Assembly (NCBI RefSeq): GCF_000826685.1
Contig: NZ_JROO01000040.1
Location: 1-64,000 of the forward strand
DNA from: Streptomonospora alba
Lineage (GTDB): Bacteria; Actinomycetota; Actinomycetes; Streptosporangiales; Streptosporangiaceae
Length of the DNA: 64,000 bases
Direction: 5' to 3'
The stretch's first letter is position 1, and every line of letters begins with the position of its first letter. Below the pieces are notes generated by a model, which worked only from the letters and a program-made list of their open reading frames with translations, was not told the origin of the DNA and ran no database searches. This document shows positions 10,057 to 19,530 of the stretch, one piece after another. Both the position numbers and the translations under genes were made by a program.

Positions 10057-10842
10057 TCAGCCCCGGGACCGAGCCGTGAACAGGTAGTTGCGGTGGCCCT
10101 CCCGCACCCGGTCGGCGCTGCGCCACGCGCCGCCCACCCACGCCTGCATGCGATAGCCCGTCTGCGCCAGCCGCTCGACGAGATCGGCAGCGCGCGCTCC
10201 GTACTTGGCCAGGTGCCGGTCCTCGATTTCGAGCAGCAGCGCGGGACGGTGCGTGCGCAGCGTCGTCGCGGCGCCGTCGAGCACCGCCAGTTCGGCACCC
10301 TCGACGTCGGCCTTGATGAAATCGACGCGCTCCAGCCCCAGCTCGCCGACCAGCGCGTCGAGCGTGGTCACGGGCGCGGCGACGGTCCGCTCGCCGCGGA
10401 ACTCGGCGTTGGGTCCCGCGCCGCACGCCCCGGTGGTCAGAAAGGCGCGGCCGTGCACGGGCAGCCCGCGCCGCAGCGGCAGACTCAGCGTGCCCGTGCC
10501 CTCCTCGGCGCCGACGGCGCGGCGCAGCACCCGGACGTTGCGGGCCCCCAGCGTGCGCGTCGCCGACCGCAGGAACCGGGCCGGTCCGGGCAGCGGCTCG
10601 ACGGCGCAGACCCGGCCGCCGGGACCGGCGAGGCCGGCCAGGGCCAGGGTGTACAGCCCGTACTCGGCGCCGATGTCAAGGCAGACGTCGCCGGGGCGGA
10701 CGACCTCGGCCAGGCCGGCGACCTCGTTTTCGATGAAGAACGCGTACGGGGACAGGCCGCGCAGCGCGGCGGCCGCAGCGCGCACGCCCGGTGGGCCGGC
10801 CGCGGTGCCGATCCGAGGCGGGCGGCGTGAATCGGAGGTCAT
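10057..10842 (-). CDS. FkbM family SAM-dependent methyltransferase
   Basis: The 261-residue protein has a Rossmann methyltransferase core: motif I in GDVCLDIGAEYGLYTLALAG (about residues 50-69), the acidic VCAVEPLPG after beta-2, and the FkbM-specific VDFIKADVEGAELAVLDGA followed by RPALLLEIEDRHLAKYG. FkbM-type enzymes O-methylate sugars or natural products, but many housekeeping paralogues have unknown substrates. No biosynthetic cluster surrounds it. An Arg/Ala-rich N-terminus of about 30 residues precedes the fold. It is convergent with pncA. Confidence 0.85.
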   Translation of the reverse strand: MTSDSRRPPRIGTAAGPPGVRAAAAALRGLSPYAFFIENEVAGLAEVVRPGDVCLDIGAEYGLYTLALAGLAGPGGRVCAVEPLPGPARFLRSATRTLGARNVRVLRRAVGAEEGTGTLSLPLRRGLPVHGRAFLTTGACGAGPNAEFRGERTVAAPVTTLDALVGELGLERVDFIKADVEGAELAVLDGAATTLRTHRPALLLEIEDRHLAKYGARAADLVERLAQTGYRMQAWVGGAWRSADRVREGHRNYLFTARSRG

Positions 10843-10972
10843 GCGTCCTCGCAGCTGCCGGGGTCGGGGTGGTCCCCCGCCGCGCAGCGCGTCGGGGCTC
10901 GCCCATGCTAGACCCGCTCAAGCGGTCGGGGCCGCCGGACGCACGGGACCCAGTCTCGGCGGAGACGGAGCC

Positions 10973-11009
10973 CCGGGAACGCGAAGTGTCGCCAAAGGCG
11001 CGTTCCCGG
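10973..11009 (-). terminator. hairpin downstream of trpS
   Basis: CCGGGAACGCG and its exact complement (10999-11009) form an 11-bp stem with a 15-nt loop, 28 bp beyond the trpS stop on the minus strand. Confidence 0.55.
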
Positions 11010-11036
11010 AGGGTTCCGCACACTCCGCCGACCGAG

Positions 11037-12047
11037 CTAGTCGATGCCGATCGCGCGGCGGACCTTCGCGAGGGTGGCCGCGGCGCGCCGGCGGGCGCGC
11101 TGGGCGCCGGCCTCCAGGATCCCGTCGAGTTCGCTGCCCGGAGCCATCAGCTCGTCGTAGCGGTCACGCATCGGCCCGAACCGGGTGTCGATCTCCTCGA
11201 AGAGCTCGTTCTTGAGCTCGCCCCAGCCCATGCCGCCGGCCTCCAGACGCTTGCGGACGTCCTGGGTGCGCTCGGCCGCGGCGAGGTAGGACAGCAGCTG
11301 GAACGGCACGGAGGCGTCGGGGTCCTTGGGCTCCTCGACGGGCGTGGAGTCGGTGGGGATGCGCCGGACCAGCTTCTTGAGCTTGTTCTCCGGCATGAAC
11401 AGCGGGATGTGGTTGTCGTAGGACTTGCTCATCTTCCGCCCGTCGACGCCGGGCAGGATGCTGCCGCCGCCTTCGGGGTAGGCGCCTTCGGGGATCGGGA
11501 AGCTGTAGTGCTCGCCGTAGAGGTGGTTGAACGCCTGGGCGATGTCGACGGTGTATTCGATGTGCTGGGCCTGGTCGCGGCCGACGGGGACGACGTCGGT
11601 CTCCATGATGAGGATGTCGGCGGCCATGAGGATGGGGTAGTTGAACAGGCCCATGTTGATCCCGGCGTCGAGATCGGCGCCGCCCGCGGCCTCGTTGCGG
11701 TCGCGCGCCGCCTTGTAGGCGTGCGCGCGGTTCATCAGGCCCTTGGCGGTGACGGTGGCCAGGATGGTGGCCAGCTCGAACACCTCGGGGACGGCCGACT
11801 GGCGGTAGAGCACCGTGCGTTCGGTATCGAGCCCGCAGGCCAGCCAGGTGGCGGCGACCGACCGGATGTCCTCGCGCAGCTTCGCGGGGTCCTTTATGGA
11901 GTTCAGCGAATGGTAGTCCGCGAGGAAGTACAGGCTGTCGTTGGACTCGGCTGCGGTCAGCGCGGGCCGGATCGCGCCGTAGTAGTTGCCGAGGTGGGGC
12001 ATGCCCGAGGTCTGGATGCCCGTGAGGTAGGTCTTGGTCGCTGCCAT
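11037..12047 (-). CDS. trpS: tryptophanyl-tRNA synthetase
   Basis: The 336-residue class Ic synthetase charges tRNA-Trp. The HIGH-type motif is TSGMPHLGNYYG (about residues 13-24) and the KMSKS loop is GRKMSKSYDN (about residue 205). GINMGLFNYPILMAADILIM and VPVGRDQAQHIEYTVDIA form the Trp and ATP pocket. The ATG at 12047 starts MAATKTYLTGIQTSG and gives normal length. The 63 bp upstream in-frame region is not conserved. Whether this is the sole TrpRS or a resistant paralogue cannot be told from this window. Confidence 0.96.
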   Translation of the reverse strand: MAATKTYLTGIQTSGMPHLGNYYGAIRPALTAAESNDSLYFLADYHSLNSIKDPAKLREDIRSVAATWLACGLDTERTVLYRQSAVPEVFELATILATVTAKGLMNRAHAYKAARDRNEAAGGADLDAGINMGLFNYPILMAADILIMETDVVPVGRDQAQHIEYTVDIAQAFNHLYGEHYSFPIPEGAYPEGGGSILPGVDGRKMSKSYDNHIPLFMPENKLKKLVRRIPTDSTPVEEPKDPDASVPFQLLSYLAAAERTQDVRKRLEAGGMGWGELKNELFEEIDTRFGPMRDRYDELMAPGSELDGILEAGAQRARRRAAATLAKVRRAIGID

Positions 12048-12264
12048 GCCGCCGAGTTTATCGGCGCGCCGGCGAGCCCCGGAGCCACCGGGTGCGGGCT
12101 GTGGATCGCGCGCCCGTGCGGCCGGCGCGGTCCGACCGCTCGTAGCGGCCTCCGCCGACGCGACCGTGCCGGACACCGGAGTCGTCGGCGGTCAGGGCCC
12201 CGGCGCCGGGAAGCGTCCGCGGGGCGCTCCGGGCCGCGGAGGGCCCCGCGCGGCGGTGTGCGGC

Positions 12265-13281
12265 TCAGGGCCGCGGCCGGGGTTCCCGGTCGGTTCGCTG
12301 CTGCGGGTCGCGGAACGCCGTCCAGTGCTCGGACATGCGCCGGGCCTGTCCCTGGGTGAAGTGGTTCAGGCACGGGTCGTCGCTGTAGTTCATGAAGTTG
12401 TGGACGGGATCGTCGCCCTCGCGCGTCGGGCAGGTATCGCGGCCTTCGGGGCAGCCGGAGGACTGCTCGGCCTCGTAGGGCGTGTCGTCGACGTAGTCGC
12501 CCGGATCGGTGCACCCGTTCTGGAAGGTGTGGAAGAGGCCGAGCCAGTGGCCGGTCTCGTGGACGGCGGTGTAGCCGAGGTCGAAGCCCTCGCGTCCGCC
12601 GCCGGGGACGGTGCGGTGGTCGACCGCCACACCGTCGTTGTCGGGATCGTCCGGGTACTCCTGCGGGAACGTGGCCTGGCCCAGCACTCCCTCGCCCAGG
12701 CGGGTGATGTAGAGGTTGAGCGTCCCGGCGCCGCCCTGGTGCAGGCCGCTCTTGATCTCGTCCTCGTGCGCGCCGAAATCCTCGAACCACGCGTCGTCGG
12801 CGGTGCGGGTGAGGTCGGCGAGCCGGAAGCCGAATCCGGTGTCGGCGCCGGAGTTGCCGCCGCCGAACGCCTTGTCCATCACCTCGATCTGCTCGCGCAC
12901 GGTGCTGTCGTCGAGGTCGCCGGTCCCGTCCTCGGCGTGCACGATGTGCACCGCGACCGGCACCGTCGCCGCCTGCTGCGTCTGTCCGGTGTGCGGGCCC
13001 TGGCGGGCGCGCAGGGCGGCGCGCAGTTCGCGCTCATAGGCGGCGGCCTGTGCTGCGGTGAGGTGCCCGTCCTTGTCGCGGCGGAAATCGCCGCTCCCCT
13101 CGGAGCTGTTCTCGATCGGGCAGTCGGCGGGCCGGGCGGTCGTCTCCGCCGCGGCGGGCACGGCGGTCAGCGCACCGCCCGCCAACACACCGGCTCCCAC
13201 GGCCAGGGCACAGCACAGCCGCACCGCGGCGCCCGATTTGCCGCTGATGGCATTACCCAAGGTTTTTCCACCGTCGTCCAT
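12265..13281 (-). CDS. secreted M43-family zinc metalloprotease
   Basis: The 338-residue exported protein has a signal peptide: basic start, hydrophobic stretch LCCALAVGAGVLAGGALTAV and cleavage after AAAE or nearby (about residue 45). The catalytic domain carries the extended zinc motif HETGHWLGLFH (about residue 230) and a Met-turn segment FMNYSDDPC, with several Cys pairs, as in pappalysin-like M43 peptidases (cytophagalysin group). It probably degrades extracellular protein. The start is uncertain: ATG at 13281 or GTG at 13287, neither with a good Shine-Dalgarno. Confidence 0.87.
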   Translation of the reverse strand: MDDGGKTLGNAISGKSGAAVRLCCALAVGAGVLAGGALTAVPAAAETTARPADCPIENSSEGSGDFRRDKDGHLTAAQAAAYERELRAALRARQGPHTGQTQQAATVPVAVHIVHAEDGTGDLDDSTVREQIEVMDKAFGGGNSGADTGFGFRLADLTRTADDAWFEDFGAHEDEIKSGLHQGGAGTLNLYITRLGEGVLGQATFPQEYPDDPDNDGVAVDHRTVPGGGREGFDLGYTAVHETGHWLGLFHTFQNGCTDPGDYVDDTPYEAEQSSGCPEGRDTCPTREGDDPVHNFMNYSDDPCLNHFTQGQARRMSEHWTAFRDPQQRTDREPRPRP

Positions 13282-13433
13282 AAACACGGACGGTAGTTAC
13301 ATGGTTACAACACATCTCGGGCGACGTGCCCAGCTTGCGAACTGTTTGCCGGTTCTTGCGCGGCCGTCGCCCCGCGCGGACGTGCGAGCGGTGCGCGGCG
13401 ACAGGACGGGCCGCCGTGCGCCGGGCCGAGTCG

Positions 13434-15149
13434 CTACCGCTGCCCCGTCGCCCACGCGCGGATCTTGGCGATGCGCTCCCGGATCTGCTCCTGGCTGGCC
13501 TGGGCGATGGGCGGCCCGCCGCAGACGCGGCGCAACTCGCTGTGGATCACGCCGTGCGGCTGTCCGGTGCGGTGATGCCAGGCGCCCACCAGCGAGTTCA
13601 GCTCCTTGCGCAGATCGGCGAGAACCTCGTGGGCGGGCGGCCCGCTCTCCTGCTCCTTGGGCGCCTTGAGCTCGTTGGCCTTCTGCTCGGACTTGCGCTT
13701 GCGCAGAAGCTGGCTGACCTGCTCGGGCTCCAGTAGGCCGGGCAGCCCGAGAAAGTCCTCCTCCTCGGGCGAGTCCGGCGTGCCGCCGCCGAACTCCGAG
13801 CCGTCGTAGAGCGCCCTGTCGAACTCGGCCGAGGCCTCCATGGTCTCGAAGGGGATCTCGTCGCCGGCGTCGGGCGTGTCCCGCTTCTTGCGGGACTCCT
13901 CGACCATCTCCTGCTCGGGATCGTCGTCCTCGCGCAGAGGGCGGTCGAGCGCATGGTCGCGCTCGCGCTCCAGCTCGCCCGCGTACTCCAGCAGGGTCGG
14001 CACCGACGGCAGGAAGACCGAGGCGAGTTCGCCGCGCCGGCGCATACGCACGAAGCGGCCCACCACCTGGGCGAAGAACAGCGCCGTGCTGGTGGTGGTG
14101 GCGTAGACGCCCACCATCAGCCGCGGCACGTCCACCCCTTCGGAGACCATGCGCACCGCGACCATCCACCGGTCGTCGGAGTCGGCGAACCGGTTGATCT
14201 TCTTGCTGGCGGTGGGGTCGTCGGAGAGCACCACGGTGGCGCCGCGCCCGGTGATCCGGCGCAGGATGCGGGCGTAGGCGCGGGCGTTCTCGTGGTCGGT
14301 GGCGATCACCAAGCCGCCCGCGTCCGGATGGCTGTTGCGCACCTCGGTGAGCCTGCGGTCGGCGGCGGCCAGCACCTTCGTGATCCAGTCGCCCTTGGGA
14401 TCCAGGGCGGCGCGCCACGCCTGGGCCAGCGCGTCCTGGGTGAGCGGCTCGCCCAACCGCGCAGCCAGCTCGTCGCCGGCCGTGGTGCGCCAGCGCATCT
14501 CGCCGGAGTAGGCCATGAACATGACGGGGCGCACGACGCCGTCGGCCAGCGCCGGGGCGTAGCCGTAGCTGTAGTCCCAGGCGCAGCGCCGCACGCCGTT
14601 GGTGTCCTGCACGTACTCGACGAACGGGATGGGATTGACGTCGGAGCGAAAGGGCGTGCCCGTCAGCGCCAGCCGCCGCGCCGCCGGATCGAAGGCCTCG
14701 CGCACGCCTTCGCCCCAGGAGAGCGCGTCGCCGGCGTGGTGGATCTCGTCGAAGATCACCAGGGTGCGGCGGGCCTCGGTGCGGTTCCGGTGGAGCATGG
14801 GGTGCGCCGCGACCTGCGCATAGGTGATGGCGGCACCCGTGTACTGCTTGCCGAGTGCGCCCTGCCCGTTCTTGAAGTCCGGGTCGATCGCGATACCGAA
14901 CGCGGCGGCGGCCTCGGCCCACTGCTTCTTCAGGTGCTCGGTGGGGCAGACGATGGTGACGGAGCGGACGGTGTGGCGTGACAGCAGCTCGGCGGCGAGG
15001 GTCAGCGCGAACGTGGTCTTTCCGGCGCCGGGCGTGGCCACCGCGAGGAAGTCGCGCGGCTCCCGGCGGAAGTACTCCTCGTAGGCCTCGCGCTGCCATT
15101 GCCGCAGACCGCTCAGCCGGTCCTCGGTGTTGGTGTCGACAAGCGTCAT
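13434..15149 (-). CDS. DEAD/DEAH-box superfamily 2 helicase
   Basis: The 571-residue SF2 ATPase has motif I ATPGAGKTTFA (about residue 40), motif II DEIHH (about residue 135), LTGTPFRSD and the C-terminal helicase motif VI QVVGRFVRMRR. The RecA domains occupy about residues 15-390, followed by a charged linker and a C-terminal alpha-helical region ending in a Gln-rich helix. It resembles the ResIII/UvsW-like group common in Actinobacteria. No methylase, specificity or nuclease gene is next to it, so a restriction role is not supported. The ATG at 15149 begins MTLVDTNTEDRL. Substrate unknown. Confidence 0.88.
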   Translation of the reverse strand: MTLVDTNTEDRLSGLRQWQREAYEEYFRREPRDFLAVATPGAGKTTFALTLAAELLSRHTVRSVTIVCPTEHLKKQWAEAAAAFGIAIDPDFKNGQGALGKQYTGAAITYAQVAAHPMLHRNRTEARRTLVIFDEIHHAGDALSWGEGVREAFDPAARRLALTGTPFRSDVNPIPFVEYVQDTNGVRRCAWDYSYGYAPALADGVVRPVMFMAYSGEMRWRTTAGDELAARLGEPLTQDALAQAWRAALDPKGDWITKVLAAADRRLTEVRNSHPDAGGLVIATDHENARAYARILRRITGRGATVVLSDDPTASKKINRFADSDDRWMVAVRMVSEGVDVPRLMVGVYATTTSTALFFAQVVGRFVRMRRRGELASVFLPSVPTLLEYAGELERERDHALDRPLREDDDPEQEMVEESRKKRDTPDAGDEIPFETMEASAEFDRALYDGSEFGGGTPDSPEEEDFLGLPGLLEPEQVSQLLRKRKSEQKANELKAPKEQESGPPAHEVLADLRKELNSLVGAWHHRTGQPHGVIHSELRRVCGGPPIAQASQEQIRERIAKIRAWATGQR

Positions 15150-15298
15150 GCTGAAATACCCCAGATGCTCACGGGGACGAGGGTATCCCGCTGCGCCTCG
15201 GCGCATGCCGCGTGTCCACGGGTGCGTTCGTCACGCCGCGCCGGGGCGCGGGCCGGCGCGGAGGCGCACCGGCGCCGGAGGCCTGGCGCCGCGGGTCC

Positions 15299-15472
15299 TC
15301 AGCCGCCGCCCTCGGAGGTGTCGACGGCCCCGCTGTTGAATGGCATGTAGGGGTCGATCGCCGGGAAGGCGTAGTACCACAGCCCCGCCGCGACGCCCGC
15401 CACCAATACCGCCGCCAGCAGCAGGCGCACCGGCCAGGGGCCCGGGAGCAGGCGCCAGATCAGTCCGTACAT
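15299..15472 (-). CDS. small membrane protein next to sortase E
   Basis: A 57-residue open frame starts MYGLIWRLLPGPWPVRLLLAAV and ends SGAVDTSEGGG. One transmembrane helix spans about residues 15-35 (LLLAAVLVAGVAAGLWYYAF), followed by a short tail likely outside the cell. It begins 7 bp after the sortase stop, so it is almost certainly co-transcribed and probably translationally coupled. Codon usage shows strong third-position GC. I believe similar small proteins accompany class E sortases in other actinomycetes; the role is unknown. Confidence 0.8.
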   Translation of the reverse strand: MYGLIWRLLPGPWPVRLLLAAVLVAGVAAGLWYYAFPAIDPYMPFNSGAVDTSEGGG

Positions 15473-15479
15473 CCGCCGA

Positions 15480-16280
15480 TCACTCCCCCTCTGCCTGCTC
15501 GTCCGGAGCCATGTCGGCGATGCTGTCGGGCATGCCGTCCTCCTTGGGGCGGGTGTCGGTCAGTTCGGCGTGGACGACCAGCCGGTGGGTGTTGTCGAGC
15601 TTGGGTGCGCAGGTGGTCAGCGTCAGCAGGCTGCGCTGCGGGTCGTCGTTGTTCTCGGAGTCGAACGGGTCGGGGTCGACGACCTCGACCTGGTCGGGGG
15701 TGACCGTGCGCTCCTCGATCACCTCGTAGGTGTAGAAGTTCTCGGCATCCTCGAGGACGAGCTCGTCGCCGTTCTCCAGCACGTCCAGATCCCAGAAGAT
15801 GCCGGGGTTGCGGTGCCCGGCAACGGCGTAGTTGCCCTGCTCGCCGGGGGCGGTGGCGTCACCGCCGGAGACGGCCTCGTCGCCGTAGTGGCCCGGGCTG
15901 TAGCGGATGTCCTCTTGGGAGACGCCGTTGACGACGACCCACTTCAGGTCCAGCTCGGGGACGTAGAGCCGGCTGTTGGCGGCGCCGGGCATGGCTCCGG
16001 CGTCGGGGCCCTGCTCCTCTTGCTCGGACCAGCTCTCCTCCAGGCCCTGGGCGAGCTGCTGCTGCTCCTGGTCGGTTTCCAGCTGCTTGCCGTAGACCTC
16101 GTAGGCGGCGAAGAAGAGCATCAGCACACCGGCTGTGAACAGCAGCTCGCCGACGGTGCGCACGATCCCGCGGGCGATGTCGCCGCCGCCGCGGCGGCGC
16201 TCAGGGGGCTTCCTGCGGCGCCCCCGGGCGTGGCCCCGGTGCCCGGTGCGGTGCCCATGCCGTTCTCTGGTGGAGACCAT
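15480..16280 (-). CDS. class E sortase
   Basis: The 266-residue membrane-anchored transpeptidase attaches LAXTG-type surface proteins to peptidoglycan. A basic cytoplasmic head rich in Arg and His precedes one transmembrane helix (GELLFTAGVLMLFFAAYEVYG, about residues 44-64) and a Gln/Glu-rich stalk. The catalytic domain has the His in AVAGHRNPG, the Cys in LTLTTCAPKLDNTHRLVV (TLTTC motif) with the Arg eight residues on. An acidic tail follows. The ATG at 16280 has AGG upstream. In Streptomyces, SrtE enzymes anchor chaplins; no substrate gene is seen here. Confidence 0.92.
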   Translation of the reverse strand: MVSTRERHGHRTGHRGHARGRRRKPPERRRGGGDIARGIVRTVGELLFTAGVLMLFFAAYEVYGKQLETDQEQQQLAQGLEESWSEQEEQGPDAGAMPGAANSRLYVPELDLKWVVVNGVSQEDIRYSPGHYGDEAVSGGDATAPGEQGNYAVAGHRNPGIFWDLDVLENGDELVLEDAENFYTYEVIEERTVTPDQVEVVDPDPFDSENNDDPQRSLLTLTTCAPKLDNTHRLVVHAELTDTRPKEDGMPDSIADMAPDEQAEGE

Positions 16281-16743
16281 GTGACCTGCCGTCGGTTGCC
16301 GCCGCCCGGCCGCCCGCGCACAGTGAGCGCATCTCCGTTGCGTGTGGGCGGGGGTGCGGCGGTCGGGGGTGTTGGAGTCGGGTGGCCTCGGGACGCATTC
16401 GGCACGCACTGCGCGTTCTTCGCCGTGGGGCCCGAATGCGGCGATCGGCCCACAGTGGAGGGTACCGCGCCCGCGGCCCGCAGGCAGCGATCCCCGCCGA
16501 ATCCGCACGAACCCGCAAAGGCGGCCATGCACGCTTTCGCGCCTCCCCGGGCGGGCGCGGGAAACGCCGAGGGCGCGGGGCGTCACGCCGCCGCGCCCGT
16601 CTCCTCCGGGCGGCCGCCCGTGCCGACCACCGCCCGCAGCGGCCCGGGGGACCGGACCGCATCGCGCTCCCCCCGCGGCACGGCGCTGCCGCCCGCGCGG
16701 GATCACCGGGCCGCGTACCGCCCCGGAGGGCGGGACCGCGAGG
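16281..16743. other. intergenic region upstream of the sortase
   Basis: 463 bp between the sortase start and the DUF3039 stop. Long open frames cross it but show no family resemblance and are GC-driven. It should hold the sortase promoter. No strong hairpin or repeat was recognised. Confidence 0.4.
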
Positions 16744-16989
16744 TCAGCCCTTCATCATCTCCTCGTAGATCTCCTTGCACTCAGGGCAGACCGGGAACTT
16801 CTTCGGGTCGCGGTTGGGCACCCACACCTTGCCGCACAGGGCGATCACCGGATTGCCGGTTATGGCGCTCTCAGTGATCTTGTCCTTCTGCACGTAATGC
16901 GCGAACCGCTCGCGGTCGCCGTCGTCGTGCGAAACATCCGGCCGGGTCTCACTGTCCGGAAGCACCTTGTTGACAACGTCCATTGCCAT
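16744..16989 (-). CDS. DUF3039 family protein (zinc-ribbon-like)
   Basis: The 81-residue protein of unknown function has the DUF3039 pattern: an acidic N-terminal half (DSETRPDVSHDDGDRERFAHYV) and a C-terminal metal-binding-like stretch with Cys in ALCGKVWVP and the pair CPEC. The family is common in Actinobacteria. The ATG at 16989 is preceded by GGAGGAGGTG about 11 nt upstream, which decides it; ATG at 16983 is the alternative. It may bind zinc. Its neighbour YqgE lies upstream on the same strand. Confidence 0.85.
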   Translation of the reverse strand: MAMDVVNKVLPDSETRPDVSHDDGDRERFAHYVQKDKITESAITGNPVIALCGKVWVPNRDPKKFPVCPECKEIYEEMMKG

Positions 16990-17043
16990 CGGGCCCTCAC
17001 ACCTCCTCCATGCTCGTTCCACGGTATCCGGCGGAGCCGGCGC

Positions 17044-17631
17044 TCAGTTCAGAGTGGGGTCGTCGGGATAGGTCGATACCAAGGCGAGATCCCCGCCCTG
17101 GCGGCGCAGCACCCGCGGCCACAGCGACTCGGGCTCGGCGGAGAACACGTCGTCGACCACGGCGGGCACGACGTACCACGCGTCCTCGTCGATCTCGTCG
17201 GCCAACTGGCCCGCGCCCCACCCCGCGTATCCGGCGAAGACGCGGAAGCGGCCGAGCGCACCGCCGAGGATCTCGGGCGGCGTGTCGAGGTCGACGACGC
17301 CCAGCCCCTCCACCTGCGAGCCCTCGTGCGGAGCGCCCTCAAGGGGGCGCCAGCCCAACGGGGCGTGGTCACCGCCGGGCATGCCCAGCGCCAGCCCGGC
17401 CCCGGTGCCCACAGGGCCGCCGGAGAACATCACCGCGGGTTCGGTGGCCACCCCGCTCCAGTTCTCGAGCACCTCGCCCACCGCCAGTCCCAAGGGGCGG
17501 TTGACGATCACGCCGAGCGTGCCCTCGGCGGGGTCGTCGTCGACGACGAACACCACCGCCCTGCGGAAGTTGGGGTCCTCCAGAAGGGGGGTCGCCACCA
17601 GGAGGCTCCCGGTCAGAGTCGGCTCGTCCAT
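17044..17631 (-). CDS. YqgE/AlgH family protein
   Basis: The 195-residue cytoplasmic protein matches the UPF0301 family: LTGSLLVATPLLEDPNFRRAVVFVVDDD, GTLGVIVNRPL, the FSGGPVG motif and FAGYAGWGAGQLADEI. Length is normal. The family was named from a regulator of alginate synthesis in Pseudomonas, but the biochemical role is not established and no alginate genes are present. It precedes the DUF3039 gene on the same strand with 54 bp between, so they may be co-transcribed. Confidence 0.93.
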   Translation of the reverse strand: MDEPTLTGSLLVATPLLEDPNFRRAVVFVVDDDPAEGTLGVIVNRPLGLAVGEVLENWSGVATEPAVMFSGGPVGTGAGLALGMPGGDHAPLGWRPLEGAPHEGSQVEGLGVVDLDTPPEILGGALGRFRVFAGYAGWGAGQLADEIDEDAWYVVPAVVDDVFSAEPESLWPRVLRRQGGDLALVSTYPDDPTLN

Positions 17632-17753
17632 GCTCCACGTCTACCCGCATCGCTCAGCGGAATCCAGTGCCGCCGCGTGACCGGGGAGGCGCACGGCGCT
17701 CTGCGCACCCGGCCGCCGGGGTCGGCGGGGTGCCGACAGCGGGCGCCGCCGGG

Positions 17754-19196
17754 TCACCCCTTCAGGCGGGCCGGGCCGCCCCCGGCCCTGCGCTCGGTGC
17801 GCTGGGCCTGCTCGCGCAGCGCGGCGTCGCGCACGGAGGCGGCGACCTGGTGGGCCAGATCGGGCTGGAAGACGCTGGGGATGATGTAGTGCGGACCGAG
17901 CTCCTCGTCGGTGACGACGTCGGCGAGCGCCTTGGCGGCGGCCACCATCATGTCGGCGTCGACGTGGTCGCTCTGCGCGTCGAGCAGGCCGCGGAAGACG
18001 CCGGGGAACACCAGCACGTTGTTGATCTGGTTGGGATAGTCGCTGCGCCCGGTGGCGACCACGGACGCGTGCAGGTGGGCGACCTCGGGATCGACCTCGG
18101 GGTCGGGGTTGGCCAGCGCGAAGATGATGGAGTCGTCGTTCATCTCGGCGACGTCGGGGCCTTCCAGCACGTTGGGCGCCGAGACGCCGATGAACACGTC
18201 GGCCCCGCTGACCGCGCCGCGCAGGTCGCCGGCGTAGCCCTCGGGGTTGGTGTTCTCGGCGATCCAGGCGAGATTGGGGTCGAGGTCGCCGCGGCCGGTG
18301 TGCACCGCGCCGTGCACGTCGCAGACGACCACGTGCTTGGCGCCGGCGTGCATGAGCAGCTTCAGGATCGCGGTGCCCGCCGCGCCGGCGCCCGACATCG
18401 CGATGCGCACCTCGCCGAGGTTCTTGCCGACGACCCGCAGCGCGTTGCGCAGTGCGGCGAGCACGACGATGGCGGTGCCGTGCTGGTCGTCGTGGAAGAC
18501 GGGGATGTCCAGCAGGTCGCGCAGCCGCTCCTCGATCTCGAAGCAGCGGGGCGCGGAGATGTCCTCCAGGTTGATGCCGCCGAAGCCCGGGGCCAGGAGC
18601 TGCACGGTGCGCACGATCTCGTCGGTGTTCTGGGTGTCCAGGGCGATCGGCCAGGCGTCGATGTCGGCGAAGCGTTTGAAGAGGGCCGACTTGCCCTCCA
18701 TCACCGGCATGGCCGCCTGCGGGCCGATGTTGCCCAGCCCCAGCACCGCCGAGCCGTCGGTGACCACGGCGACGCTGTTGCGCTTGATGGTGAGCCGGCG
18801 CGCGTCGTCGGGGTTGGCGGCGATGGCCTGGGAGACCCGCGCGACGCCGGGGGTGTAGGCCATGGACAGCTCGTCGCGGTTGCGCAGCGGCACCTTGGAC
18901 TTCATCTCGATCTTGCCGCCGAGGTGCAGCAGGAACGTGCGGTCGCTGACCTTGTGCACTGTGACGCCCTCGATCGCACCGAGCGCGTCGACGATGGCCT
19001 GGGCGTGGTCGGTGTCGCGGGCGGCGCAGGTGACGTCGATGCGGAGGCGCTCGTGGCCGGCGGAGGCGACGTCCAGGGCGGTGATGACGCCGCCCACGTG
19101 CTCGACGGCGTTGGTGAGGCTGCCTACCGCGCTGCCGTGCCCGTCGAGCTCCAGGCGAACCGTAATCGAATAGGAAACGCTGGGAAGGGTGGCCAC
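17754..19196 (-). CDS. NAD(P)-dependent malic enzyme with N-terminal ACT domain
   Basis: The 480-residue enzyme decarboxylates malate to pyruvate. Residues about 1-85 form an ACT-type ligand-binding domain, suggesting allosteric control. The malic enzyme N-domain has [13 protein letters not shown] and the divalent-metal region [12 protein letters not shown]. The Rossmann domain has [11 protein letters not shown] and [14 protein letters not shown]. The GTG at 19196 is preceded by AAGGAG at 6 nt, so longer starts are rejected. It supplies pyruvate and reducing power for gluconeogenesis or lipid synthesis. Cofactor preference cannot be read here. Confidence 0.94.
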   Translation of the reverse strand: MATLPSVSYSITVRLELDGHGSAVGSLTNAVEHVGGVITALDVASAGHERLRIDVTCAARDTDHAQAIVDALGAIEGVTVHKVSDRTFLLHLGGKIEMKSKVPLRNRDELSMAYTPGVARVSQAIAANPDDARRLTIKRNSVAVVTDGSAVLGLGNIGPQAAMPVMEGKSALFKRFADIDAWPIALDTQNTDEIVRTVQLLAPGFGGINLEDISAPRCFEIEERLRDLLDIPVFHDDQHGTAIVVLAALRNALRVVGKNLGEVRIAMSGAGAAGTAILKLLMHAGAKHVVVCDVHGAVHTGRGDLDPNLAWIAENTNPEGYAGDLRGAVSGADVFIGVSAPNVLEGPDVAEMNDDSIIFALANPDPEVDPEVAHLHASVVATGRSDYPNQINNVLVFPGVFRGLLDAQSDHVDADMMVAAAKALADVVTDEELGPHYIIPSVFQPDLAHQVAASVRDAALREQAQRTERRAGGGPARLKG

Positions 19197-19530
19197 GAAA
19201 TGCTCCTTGTGATTCACGGATGTGCCGCGGGGCTGCCACAGGCCTGCCATGCCGTGGGGGGAGGTACGGCGGAGGCCGGGCGGCGCGATCATGCTTCTTG
19301 GCGCCGGTGCCGGACGACGGCCGCCGCGGTGGCTGGCAGCGGGAGACGCTGTCGGCGGACGACGGCACCGGTGGGTGCACCTCTCATAGTGCCATCACCG
19401 GGAGTCCGTCGGCGCAGGCCCCGAATGAGAAAGCGGCCACGGAGCGGTGCCCCGAGCGGGCGGCGCGGCCGCCGCAGGCCGGCTCGGCGGTGCGGGCGCC
19501 GGGCCGGTGCCCGGCCGGCCGGGCGCCCGG
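19197..19530. other. intergenic region upstream of malic enzyme
   Basis: 334 bp between the malic enzyme start and the next stop on the same strand. Apart from the malic enzyme ribosome-binding site at its left edge, no gene, repeat or hairpin is convincing. Confidence 0.4.

Noticed and set aside
13434-15149. Helicase considered as part of a restriction or defence system
   Set aside because: No methyltransferase, nuclease, specificity subunit or other defence gene adjoins it. The neighbours are sortase and metabolic genes, and such helicases are common housekeeping genes in actinobacteria.
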